Below are positions 40,910 through 47,556 of a stretch of 47,556 nt of DNA, one piece after another. A model generated the notes under the pieces. That model ran no database searches. It saw only the letters and a list, made by a program, of their open reading frames with translations, and was not told the origin of the DNA. The position numbers and the translations under genes are program-made. Each line of letters starts with the position of its first letter. Position 1 is the first letter of the stretch. Source of the DNA: Akkermansia sp. (GTDB taxonomy: Bacteria > Verrucomicrobiota > Verrucomicrobiia > Verrucomicrobiales > Akkermansiaceae); assembly GCA_017477935.1 (NCBI GenBank), contig JAFVIC010000005.1:1-47556 (forward strand). The letters are read 5' to 3'.

Positions 40910-42727
40910 ATGTCTGTAGAAGAAGTAACGACAGAAAGCTGGGGCAGCCGCCTCGGCGGCTCCTTCAAGGGAGTGATTACGGGTGGTGTCCTCTTCCTGG
41001 CAGGTATTCCCCTGCTGTTCTGGAATGAAGGGCGCGCCGTCAAAACAACCAAAGCTCTCGAAGAGGGTGAGGCCGTCTGCGTATCCGTACCCACGGTGGA
41101 TACCATCGATGCCCTCAACGAAGGCAAGCTCATTCACGCCACCGGTACTGCCGTGACGCAGGATGTGCTCACCGATGACCTTTTCGGCGGTATCAGCATG
41201 AAAGCCATGAAGCTGCGCCGCGAGGTGGAGTACTACCAGTGGGTTGAAAATCAGTCCACCCGCGAGGAAAAACAGGTGGGCGGCAGCGTGAAGAAGATTA
41301 CCACCTATACCTACTCCACCAAGTGGGTGAGCGAACCGGTGGATTCCTCCCAATTCAAGGAAGCCGGCCACAACAACTACGTATTCTACCAGGGCGCTGA
41401 GGATAAGCAACAGCAGGCCGCCAACGCCTCGTTCGGAGCCTTTGCTCTGACCACGGCTCAGATTGGCCGAATCGGCGGTGAAAAGCCCGTAGAGCTGGCA
41501 GAAATTCAGTGGCCTGCCGACCTGGCCGGTCGTACCACAGTGGCCAACAACGTGCTCTACATCGGTGCTCCTGTAGGCTACATGCCCCCCATGCAGCCCG
41601 GTATGCAGCCCGGTATGATGAACCGTATGACCCCCGCTCCCGGCATGCAGCCCGGCGTGACACCCCCGGGCATGGTTCAGACTCCGGCCACACAGCCCGT
41701 ACCGGCTGAGCGAATCATGGCTCAGGTCGATGTGGTAGACGGCGGTTTTGTGACGGTGCCCTCCATCCAGCCCCAGCGCATTGGTGTGTACGTGATTGAC
41801 GGCGTGAGCTACATTCTCACCCCCGATGGCAACGCCACTCCGGTCATGCCCAACGGCATCTGCTACGCCAACAATCTGCACGCCATCACCGAAACAGTGC
41901 CCGGCAACGGTTTCGTGTACTACCAGGGTTCCCGCAATCCGCTGTACGTCAACATCACCAACTACGGTTCCCTGCCGCTCATCAAGCTGCAGAACAAGGA
42001 GTTCGTGCGTGTGCCCGAGGGTGCACTGGTAGCCGTTGTTTCCATGAATGGTGCCCGCCAGGCCTATATCAACGGTGCCTGGCTGCCCGCCACCATCGGC
42101 AGCACCCCCCAGCTGCCCGCCCCGACCTACACGGGTGCCGTACACCCCACCCCCGCTGTTGCCATGCCCGGTCAGCCCGGCGCAGTAGCTCCCGGCACTG
42201 TGGCCACCACCACTCCCATGGGCACGGCTAACCCCTCCACCCCGCAGGTGGGTGATGTGCGCATTAAGTGGACATACGTACCGGACACCATGCCGGTTTC
42301 CATCGTGTCTCAGCAGACCGGCAATACCTTCTCCCCCTACATTGCCGAGAACGGTTACGATGTCGACCTGCTGCAGGTAGGCACCCACAACAAGCAGGCT
42401 ATGTTCCAGAAGGCTCATGACAACAACACCATGATGACCTGGATTCTGCGCTTCGTGGGCTGGCTGATGATGTACATGGGTCTGAAGATGATTCTCAAGC
42501 CCATCTCCGTACTGGGTGATGTGCTGCCCATCCTCGGCAACATCCTCGAGTTCGGCACCGGCATCATCGCCTTCCTGGTGGCCTCCGTCACCGCGCTGGT
42601 TGTTATCGCCATCGCCTGGCTGGCCTATCGTCCGGTCATCGGTATCACACTGCTGGCCATTGCCATCGGCCTGATTGTGCTGATTATCATGAAGAAGAAG
42701 AAAAAGGCTCCCGTAGCAGCCGAGTAA
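40910..42727 (+). CDS. TMEM43-family membrane protein
   Basis: 605 residues. One N-terminal membrane segment (around GGVLFLAGIPLLFWNEGRAV) with the family WNEGRAV motif, a large extracytoplasmic domain, and three C-terminal segments (WILRFVGWLMMYMGLKMIL, a long ILEFGTGIIAFLVASVTALVV stretch and LLAIAIGLIVLII), then a lysine-rich end. This topology is that of TMEM43, a family with eukaryotic and bacterial members of unclear function. A Met/Pro/Gly-rich insertion (about 230-265, PPMQPGMQPGM type) and extra repeated Tyr/Asn-Gly segments set it apart. The ATG MSVEEVTTESWG was preferred; an upstream ATG at 40871 adds unrelated residues. Confidence 0.82.
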   Translation: MSVEEVTTESWGSRLGGSFKGVITGGVLFLAGIPLLFWNEGRAVKTTKALEEGEAVCVSVPTVDTIDALNEGKLIHATGTAVTQDVLTDDLFGGISMKAMKLRREVEYYQWVENQSTREEKQVGGSVKKITTYTYSTKWVSEPVDSSQFKEAGHNNYVFYQGAEDKQQQAANASFGAFALTTAQIGRIGGEKPVELAEIQWPADLAGRTTVANNVLYIGAPVGYMPPMQPGMQPGMMNRMTPAPGMQPGVTPPGMVQTPATQPVPAERIMAQVDVVDGGFVTVPSIQPQRIGVYVIDGVSYILTPDGNATPVMPNGICYANNLHAITETVPGNGFVYYQGSRNPLYVNITNYGSLPLIKLQNKEFVRVPEGALVAVVSMNGARQAYINGAWLPATIGSTPQLPAPTYTGAVHPTPAVAMPGQPGAVAPGTVATTTPMGTANPSTPQVGDVRIKWTYVPDTMPVSIVSQQTGNTFSPYIAENGYDVDLLQVGTHNKQAMFQKAHDNNTMMTWILRFVGWLMMYMGLKMILKPISVLGDVLPILGNILEFGTGIIAFLVASVTALVVIAIAWLAYRPVIGITLLAIAIGLIVLIIMKKKKKAPVAAE

Positions 42728-42756
42728 CTTCCGAACGGAAAACTGTACTGAACAAC

Positions 42757-42780
42757 GCGGGGGAGCTGAGGCTCCCCCGC
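42757..42780 (+). terminator. strong GC hairpin after the TMEM43-like gene
   Basis: GCGGGGGAGC (42757-42766) pairs with GCTCCCCCGC (42771-42780) around TGAG. No T-run follows, so it may stabilise the mRNA or act as a weak or Rho-assisted terminator. Confidence 0.5.
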
Positions 42781-42800
42781 ATACATATTAAAAGAACTCT

Positions 42801-43238
42801 ATGATTTTCCCCCATATTCGCCGCCTGGCCGTCTGCAGCGCCCTGACCTGCGCTGTATGCTCCTGCTCCACAGTGCCCCCGACCGAGCAGGCAAAGCCTG
42901 TTACCCTCGAAGCCCCGGCAGAATTGGGGGATTGTACCCTGACCCTCACCGGGGTCAAAACGGGCAGCACCACCCCCGGTGTCTACAAAATGGGCTACGC
43001 AGCCCCCATGCCCAAACTGAAGATTTTCAGCTATATTCCCCGGGGGGAAAGCGCCTCTATCAGCTTTGATGGCGTGGGGGATGGCTGTGCCGTGCATTTC
43101 AACGGCACCCTGCGCACGGTTTCTCAGACCGGCAACACATATCATTTCGACGTAACCGGGGAAATGAAGGGCTTTGACCCGGAGAATTTTGAGGCTATGC
43201 CCACCGGTATCACCATCACTCTCAACCCGAACGAATAG
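42801..43238 (+). CDS. putative lipoprotein
   Basis: 145 residues of no family I recognise. N-terminal signal with lipobox AVCSC or VCSC (cysteines at 20 and 22), followed by a short Pro/Thr stretch and a beta-rich domain (GDCTLTLTGVKTGSTTPGVY, YIPRGESASISFDGVG). A second cysteine pair (in GDCTL and DGCAV) could form a disulfide. It begins 21 bases after the GC hairpin and leads a run of closely spaced envelope genes to the right edge, suggesting one transcript. Confidence 0.65.
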   Translation: MIFPHIRRLAVCSALTCAVCSCSTVPPTEQAKPVTLEAPAELGDCTLTLTGVKTGSTTPGVYKMGYAAPMPKLKIFSYIPRGESASISFDGVGDGCAVHFNGTLRTVSQTGNTYHFDVTGEMKGFDPENFEAMPTGITITLNPNE

Positions 43239-43240
43239 CC

Positions 43241-43435
43241 ATGCAAGTATTCGTTAACAACGCGCCCGTAACCACCTTTTCCGGCGCCACCGCACTCGAT
43301 GCCGCCCGGCGCTATTGCGCCAACGAGGGAATAGCTCTGCCCGATGGCCCGCTTTTCGATGCCTGGGGCAATATCATCGCCCCCGACAGCCCCATGACCG
43401 AGGGGCGCCACATCTTCACCCATAATCCTGTATAA
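43241..43435 (+). CDS. small beta-grasp-like protein
   Basis: 64 residues. The pattern MQVFVNNAPVTTFSGATALDAARRY with a later GNIIAPDSPMTEGRHIF resembles the beta-grasp (ThiS/MoaD/ubiquitin-like) fold. It ends HNPV and lacks the C-terminal Gly-Gly needed for sulfur transfer or conjugation. No signal peptide. It sits between a lipoprotein gene (2-base gap) and a metallophosphatase gene (13-base gap). I recall similar small proteins beside 5'-nucleotidase genes in other phyla, but cannot confirm it here. Function unknown. Confidence 0.5.
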   Translation: MQVFVNNAPVTTFSGATALDAARRYCANEGIALPDGPLFDAWGNIIAPDSPMTEGRHIFTHNPV

Positions 43436-43448
43436 CTCACCACCGACC

Positions 43449-44861
43449 ATGAAAATTCCATTCTTCTCCATTCTCGCCACCCTGAGCAGCGCCTTCGCCG
43501 CTCAAATCAACATACTGGGCATCAACGACATGCACGGCAACATCGACAATCTGCCTCAGCTGGCTACCTTCATGAAAGCCGAGCGGGCCGCCGACCCCGA
43601 TGTGCTGCTGCTGTCAGCCGGCGACAACCGCACCGGCAACCCCTATGTGGACAACGGCGAACAACCCGGCGTACCCATGATAAAGCTCATGAACATGCTG
43701 GGGTTCGATGCCTCGACCCTGGGCAACCATGAGTTCGACACCGGACGAAAGGGCCTGCAGATGACGCTCGATGCCGCAAACTTCAATTTCGTATGTGCCA
43801 ATGTACGCGCCGCCTGCGGCCCTGAGCTGAACCTGAAACCCTACCACATCTTCGAGCGCGACGGCGTGCGAATCGGCGTGCTGGGCCTGGTACAAACCGG
43901 CGCGAACGGCCTGCCCGACGTTCACCCCGACCATGGCAAGGGGCTGCTCTTCAGCGACCCCTATCAGGTAGTGCGCGATTATGCCTACCTGCGCGAGCAG
44001 TGCGATGTGCTCATTGTGCTCTCCCACATCGGGTTTGAGGATGATGTGAAACTGGCTCGCCTGTTCCCGGAGGCAGACGCCATCATCGGCGGCCACACCC
44101 ACACCCGCGTGGAGAAGGGGCATATCGAAAATGGCGTACTCATCACCCAAACGGAGAATAAGGTCAAGTACATCACTCGCCTGAGCTTTGAGGTGGAAGA
44201 TGGTAAGGTTGTGAGCAAAAAATCCGAACTCATTCCCCTGCGCGACCAGGCCAAAGATGCCGACATGCAGAAAGCTGTAGATGAGGCAAAGAACAACCCC
44301 TACATGCGCCGTCAGCTGACCACTATTGCCCGCGACATCCCCCGCCGTGAGAGTCTGGGCTGTCTGATGGCCGATGCCCTGCGTGCTTACGCCAAGTCAG
44401 ACGTTGCCATCGTGAACTTCGGCAATGTGCGACTGGAGGAATTCCCCGCCGGCCCCTTCACCGTGGCAGATTGCTATCGTCTGGATCCCTTCTGCAATCA
44501 GACCGTCGTCTTCAAGGCCACCGGGCGTGAGCTGGTGGATTTCCTCAACGCCATCCCCTCATCTGACCACCACGGCGCCCCCTGTGTATCGGGTATTCAC
44601 TACAAGGCCGTCAAACCTGCCGAAGAGCTCAAGCCCATGCGCATTACCGAGGTGACACTGCCTGACGGCACCCCCCTCAACCCCGATGGGGTCTACAGCG
44701 TTGCCACGAACTCCTACCTCATGTCCACCGTCACCCCCCTGCCCGCTGACGCGGGGGAAGCCCATGATATGGACGGAGCTCGCGCCATCATGCTTTACAT
44801 GGACGGCAAGCCCTCCGTGGACTACACCGATGTGAGCCATATTGAGGTAACAATCGAGTAA
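43449..44861 (+). CDS. secreted metallophosphatase / 5'-nucleotidase
   Basis: 470 residues. Signal peptide to about residue 18 (SSAFA), then the metallophosphatase domain: NDMHG (26-30), SAGDN (56-60), GNHEFD (92-97), a VLSHIGFEDD segment and GGHTHT, the full set of metal ligands. The C-terminal 5'-nucleotidase domain (about 290-470) begins near RRESLGCLMADALRAYAKSDVAI and contains FGNVRLEEFPAGPFT and YSVATNSYL. It should dephosphorylate nucleotides or related phosphate esters in the periplasm. The exact substrate is not clear. Confidence 0.9.
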   Translation: MKIPFFSILATLSSAFAAQINILGINDMHGNIDNLPQLATFMKAERAADPDVLLLSAGDNRTGNPYVDNGEQPGVPMIKLMNMLGFDASTLGNHEFDTGRKGLQMTLDAANFNFVCANVRAACGPELNLKPYHIFERDGVRIGVLGLVQTGANGLPDVHPDHGKGLLFSDPYQVVRDYAYLREQCDVLIVLSHIGFEDDVKLARLFPEADAIIGGHTHTRVEKGHIENGVLITQTENKVKYITRLSFEVEDGKVVSKKSELIPLRDQAKDADMQKAVDEAKNNPYMRRQLTTIARDIPRRESLGCLMADALRAYAKSDVAIVNFGNVRLEEFPAGPFTVADCYRLDPFCNQTVVFKATGRELVDFLNAIPSSDHHGAPCVSGIHYKAVKPAEELKPMRITEVTLPDGTPLNPDGVYSVATNSYLMSTVTPLPADAGEAHDMDGARAIMLYMDGKPSVDYTDVSHIEVTIE

Positions 44862-44866
44862 AAGCC

Positions 44867-46267
44867 ATGAAAAAATCGCTTACACTGTTGGCGCTGCTGA
44901 GTTCGCCGGTACTCTGGGCTATGGGTCCGGCGGACGCCGGTCACAAGACCATTCGCCTGTCGATGGCAGAAGCGCAGGTGGCTCGCTCCGACCTGTACCA
45001 AAATGCCGAGCTACCTTGGTACCAGCTCGATGACGTGACGGATTTTGTACTCACTTTCCCCGAGAAGGGTGAGTTCACCACTACGGTGAACTACGGTACG
45101 AACCTCACTGACAACGTGCAGGTGAGCTACTCCCCCGACACCGGGCAAAATCAGGCTTACGTCAAGGTGGAAAGCGATGACCTCCGGGTACTGATAATAA
45201 TGACCTACACCGGCAATACCGCCGGGACAGCCACCATCGCCTGGCACCAGGCCGGTGATACCCGTCACGTCCGCAACGTAACCTTCACCGTGCAGGAAAC
45301 CACCGCCGCAGCTGCCCACGTGGAGCTGCCGGAGGAAATCATCTCCACCAGCCCCGAAAATATGTTGGATGACGGCCTGTCAGCCATTCTCTCACGGCTG
45401 GAGAATGCAACCTACCGCAGCGCCACCGATAAACTGTACCGTAAGCGACTGGTTTCCCTGCTGCCCGCCATTATGGTGCTGCACGACCCCTCATGGACAT
45501 CGCCGGATTACAAAGGCAATACCGCCCTGCACTACGCCTGCGGTCTGAGCGATGTGGAGCTGGTGAGGTGGCTGGTCATGCATGGCGCCGACCTTGAAAT
45601 GTCCACGGAAAAGGGCGCGAGTATAGATGCCTGTATCGGCGGGAAAAACGCCGCCAAGATTAAGGCCATTCTGAAAGAAGCCCGCACCTGGCGAGACCGC
45701 CCCTACAATGGCCCGGCGGTCGATGAGGCCGCAGCCCGCGAGGCCGCTGCCTGGTTGGAGGTGGAGTTCTCCGGCTACAACATGGAGAACCCGGAATACG
45801 ATATCACCCTCGACGCAAAAAAAGCCATTGAATCAGCTCAACTGGTATACCGCTATACCAAGGCCAATCAAAGCATGTTCAGCCTGGGCGTTGACCGCAC
45901 GGAAACGCTGGGCGGCCACCTTGTGCGCGTGCTGAATGCCCGGGTGAGCGAAGATATGTTTGTGGAGTGGATTCTGCGGGATTTGAAGCAAAGCCGGCGC
46001 CACATGCAGGTAGAGCGCCGTGGTGTGGGGCTCACGCTGGCCAGGCTGCCGCACATGATTCTGCACCGCGAAGCGGAGGGTATGCCGCACGATGGCGCCA
46101 CGGCTGTTTACCGCGCGGCCTGCGAGGGCAATGCAGAGCTGGTGCGCTGGCTCATCAGCAACGGGGCCGACCGCCGCCTGCTCGATGCTCAGGGCAAGCC
46201 CACACAATTACCGTCAGATACGCCGAATCTTGCCGAAGTACAAGAGGCTCTTGATATGCACGACTAA
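44867..46267 (+). CDS. secreted ankyrin-repeat protein, long paralogue
   Basis: 466 residues with a signal peptide (to about 18, SSPVLWA). An N-terminal beta domain (about 25-150) ends with a NTAGTATIAWHQAGD segment that parallels the next ankyrin gene. Ankyrin repeats lie at about 218-275 (NTALHYACGLSDVELVRWLV, then HGADLEMSTEKGA) and about 410-450 (TAVYRAACEGNAELVRWLI), with an insert of about 130 residues between. It begins 5 bases after the metallophosphatase stop. Periplasmic ankyrin proteins often bind enzymes or peptides; the partner is unknown. Confidence 0.8.
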   Translation: MKKSLTLLALLSSPVLWAMGPADAGHKTIRLSMAEAQVARSDLYQNAELPWYQLDDVTDFVLTFPEKGEFTTTVNYGTNLTDNVQVSYSPDTGQNQAYVKVESDDLRVLIIMTYTGNTAGTATIAWHQAGDTRHVRNVTFTVQETTAAAAHVELPEEIISTSPENMLDDGLSAILSRLENATYRSATDKLYRKRLVSLLPAIMVLHDPSWTSPDYKGNTALHYACGLSDVELVRWLVMHGADLEMSTEKGASIDACIGGKNAAKIKAILKEARTWRDRPYNGPAVDEAAAREAAAWLEVEFSGYNMENPEYDITLDAKKAIESAQLVYRYTKANQSMFSLGVDRTETLGGHLVRVLNARVSEDMFVEWILRDLKQSRRHMQVERRGVGLTLARLPHMILHREAEGMPHDGATAVYRAACEGNAELVRWLISNGADRRLLDAQGKPTQLPSDTPNLAEVQEALDMHD

Positions 46268-46281
46268 CACACCTGACCACT

Positions 46282-46482
46282 ATGGCCAAGAAGAAAAAGA
46301 AAGAGAAAGAGGAACTCACCACCCTGCAGTTCATCGGGTACTATATCAAAGAAATTTTCGGTGCATTTTTGCTCATCGGCTTCGGCCTGACGTTGTACGC
46401 GTACGCCGATGACATCAGCAAGTGGTTCGGCGACATGGTACAAGAGGCAGCTAATTATGTTTTCAAACAACTCGGCTACTGA
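46282..46482 (+). CDS. small single-pass membrane protein
   Basis: 66 residues, unrecognised. A very basic start (MAKKKKKEKEELTT) would face the cytoplasm, followed by one membrane helix (about 25-45, EIFGAFLLIGFGLTLYAYAD) and an amphipathic C-terminus (ADDISKWFGDMVQEAANYVF). It lies between two paralogous secreted ankyrin genes, 14 bases after one and 2 bases before the other, so it is probably part of the same operon. Confidence 0.6.
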   Translation: MAKKKKKEKEELTTLQFIGYYIKEIFGAFLLIGFGLTLYAYADDISKWFGDMVQEAANYVFKQLGY

Positions 46483-46484
46483 CA

Positions 46485-47318
46485 ATGAAGAATAACATCT
46501 TTCTGGCACCATTCATCGCAGCTGTGGCCATGGTTCCGGCCTACGCCGCAGCCCCGGCCTCTCTTGAAAGCTGCATTGTGGAGGTCTGCATGCTCGACGG
46601 GCAGGCAGCCACTGTCGAGATGAATGAATCCCCTACCGATTGGAAAGCCGCCAACTACAGTTCCATGTACCTGCATTTCCCCCGGGGGTGCAGCAACCGT
46701 TTCAGCTATCAGTTGTCGGAATCCACGCCGGATTCTCCCTGGCCGCCCGTCGTCGTGACCTATCAGCCGGCTAAGTCCCTCATCACCATCACCGGCAATG
46801 ATATGCATGTGGACGTGCAGCTCCGCTTCAGCAGCGCCAACGCCGGTACTGCCACCTTCACCTGGCATGATGAATGCGGCTCACTCTACATACGTGGGGC
46901 TACTTTCACCGTAAGAAAGACCGCTGTCACCGCCGGGCTTGTCATCATGCCGCAAGAGGCCGAAACCGATGGCGCCGTGCAAAGTGTGGATGACGGCCTG
47001 GGCGAACTGGTGCGGGAATTGGAGCAGCGCCAATACAAAACAGCCGTGGAGCGCCTGTACCAGAAACGCCTGCTCACCCTGCTGCCGCAAATAATGGAGG
47101 GCGCAGATGTCAACAGCGTGCTGCCCAACGCCAACGGCACCACCGCCCTGCACAATGCCTGCGGGCTCAGCCATGTGGAGATTGTGCAATGGCTGGTTAA
47201 CCACGGCGCCGACCTGAATGCCCGCACGGCCAAAGGCGCCAGCGTGGAAACCTGCGTGGGCGGGCCGAATGCCAAAGCCATAAACGCCATTCTACGCCAA
47301 GCCCGTAACTCGAAATAA
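46485..47318 (+). CDS. secreted ankyrin-repeat protein, short paralogue
   Basis: 277 residues with a signal peptide (to about 22). It parallels the first 275 residues of the gene two before it: a beta domain ending in NAGTATFTWHDECGS, an SVDDGLGELV linker and ankyrin repeats near 218-275 (TTALHNACGLSHVEIVQWLV, HGADLNARTAKGAS, then CVGGPNAKAINAILRQAR). It stops where the longer paralogue continues into its insert and second ankyrin block. The duplication and truncation suggest divergence of binding function within one operon. Confidence 0.8.
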   Translation: MKNNIFLAPFIAAVAMVPAYAAAPASLESCIVEVCMLDGQAATVEMNESPTDWKAANYSSMYLHFPRGCSNRFSYQLSESTPDSPWPPVVVTYQPAKSLITITGNDMHVDVQLRFSSANAGTATFTWHDECGSLYIRGATFTVRKTAVTAGLVIMPQEAETDGAVQSVDDGLGELVRELEQRQYKTAVERLYQKRLLTLLPQIMEGADVNSVLPNANGTTALHNACGLSHVEIVQWLVNHGADLNARTAKGASVETCVGGPNAKAINAILRQARNSK

Positions 47319-47324
47319 CTTTTC

Positions 47325-47556
47325 ATGAAAATCAAATCCATTGCTATCGCCCTGTCGGCCTCAGTTGCCGTTCTGTTCTCCTCTTGCGAGATTATGTTAG
47401 ATGCTCTGTTGTACGATGATGATGATTACCACCACCATCATCATCACCACCATACCCCACCGCCACCACACCACCACCACCACAGCAGTAAGCCCAAGCC
47501 GGCGCCTAAGCACCACCACAGCAGCAAGCCCAAGCCGGCCCCCAAGCACCACCACA
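47325..47556 (+). CDS. His-rich lipoprotein (cut by right edge)
   Basis: 77 codons are visible and open at the window end. A signal peptide MKIKSIAIALSASVAVLFSS ends in lipobox FSSC (Cys21). Then come four aspartates and Tyr, eight histidines, TPPPP, five histidines and a repeated unit of HHH-SSKPKPAPK. Such tracts bind Zn, Ni or Cu in other lipoproteins, so metal binding at the membrane surface is a reasonable guess. It begins 6 bases after the short ankyrin gene. The repeat (at least two units) continues past the edge. Confidence 0.7.
   Translation, partial: MKIKSIAIALSASVAVLFSSCEIMLDALLYDDDDYHHHHHHHHTPPPPHHHHHSSKPKPAPKHHHSSKPKPAPKHHH

Noticed and set aside
40844..42418. 524-codon open frame on the minus strand inside the TMEM43-like gene
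   Set aside because: It mirrors the sense codons. This genome avoids TTA, CTA and TCA codons, so their reverse complements (TAA, TAG, TGA) are rare on the other strand and long antisense frames stay open. It has no promoter, signal or recognisable protein.
47437..47556. His-rich coding repeats as a possible CRISPR or simple-repeat array
   Set aside because: The repeats keep the reading frame, encode HHH and SSKPKPAPK units and follow a lipoprotein signal; no spacers are present.

Overview
The window looks like chromosomal DNA of a Gram-negative, peptidoglycan-containing bacterium. Coding regions are GC-rich with many C-ending codons, and short AT-rich promoter segments lie between them. Envelope genes (type V autotransporter, OmpA-like protein, lipoproteins, M23 peptidase, MurA), a bacterial TMEM43 homologue, a DUF6941-type protein and secreted ankyrin proteins suggest Verrucomicrobiota, perhaps near Akkermansiaceae. 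That placement is inference from gene content; no rRNA is present to test it.

Layout. 1-900: the N-terminal part of an IS630-type transposase running off the left edge, then a 99-residue ORF resembling only the core-binding domain of a tyrosine recombinase. 883-1834: a long AT-rich gap. 1835-6790: dnaX, ybaB and a three-gene adaptor/ATPase/permease ABC system. 6929-12288: DUF6941-like protein, tRNA-Gln(CTG), murA, a two-CxxCH cytochrome, CCA-adding enzyme, ndk and a DedA protein. 12379-19080: a secreted Pro-rich protein (minus), a 1383-residue secreted ankyrin/caspase protein, and mnmE (minus). 19269-22795: twin poly-Gln lipoproteins, an orphan OppF-type ATPase, prfB with its programmed frameshift, and trmD. 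23066-29623: an overlapping M23 peptidase/OmpA/UvrD-type helicase operon, a small membrane protein, a family-10-like glycosidase and a TM2 protein. 29699-31607 (minus): DUF177-rpmF-plsX. 31765-35990: a type III restriction-modification pair whose Res nuclease motif looks degenerate. 35981-40462 (minus): a large autotransporter. 40910-47556: TMEM43-like protein, lipoprotein, beta-grasp-like small protein, metallophosphatase, two paralogous secreted ankyrin proteins, a small membrane protein and a His-rich lipoprotein cut by the right edge.

Two features recur throughout. First, many genes have a clear -35/-10 pair whose -10 box ends only 6-11 bases before the start codon, so their mRNAs should be leaderless or nearly so; this also fixes several starts (dnaX at a GTG, the DUF177 gene at an internal ATG). 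Second, I see no convincing Shine-Dalgarno sequence before the genes that do have leaders or lie inside operons, yet prfB keeps a purine-rich element before its CTT TGA C frameshift site. Other points of note are the secreted ankyrin-caspase-ankyrin protein, the altered PD-(D/E)xK motif of the type III Res subunit, an intrinsic-terminator hairpin embedded in the first codons of the cytochrome gene, and a nine-C run in dnaX where a shorter product could arise.
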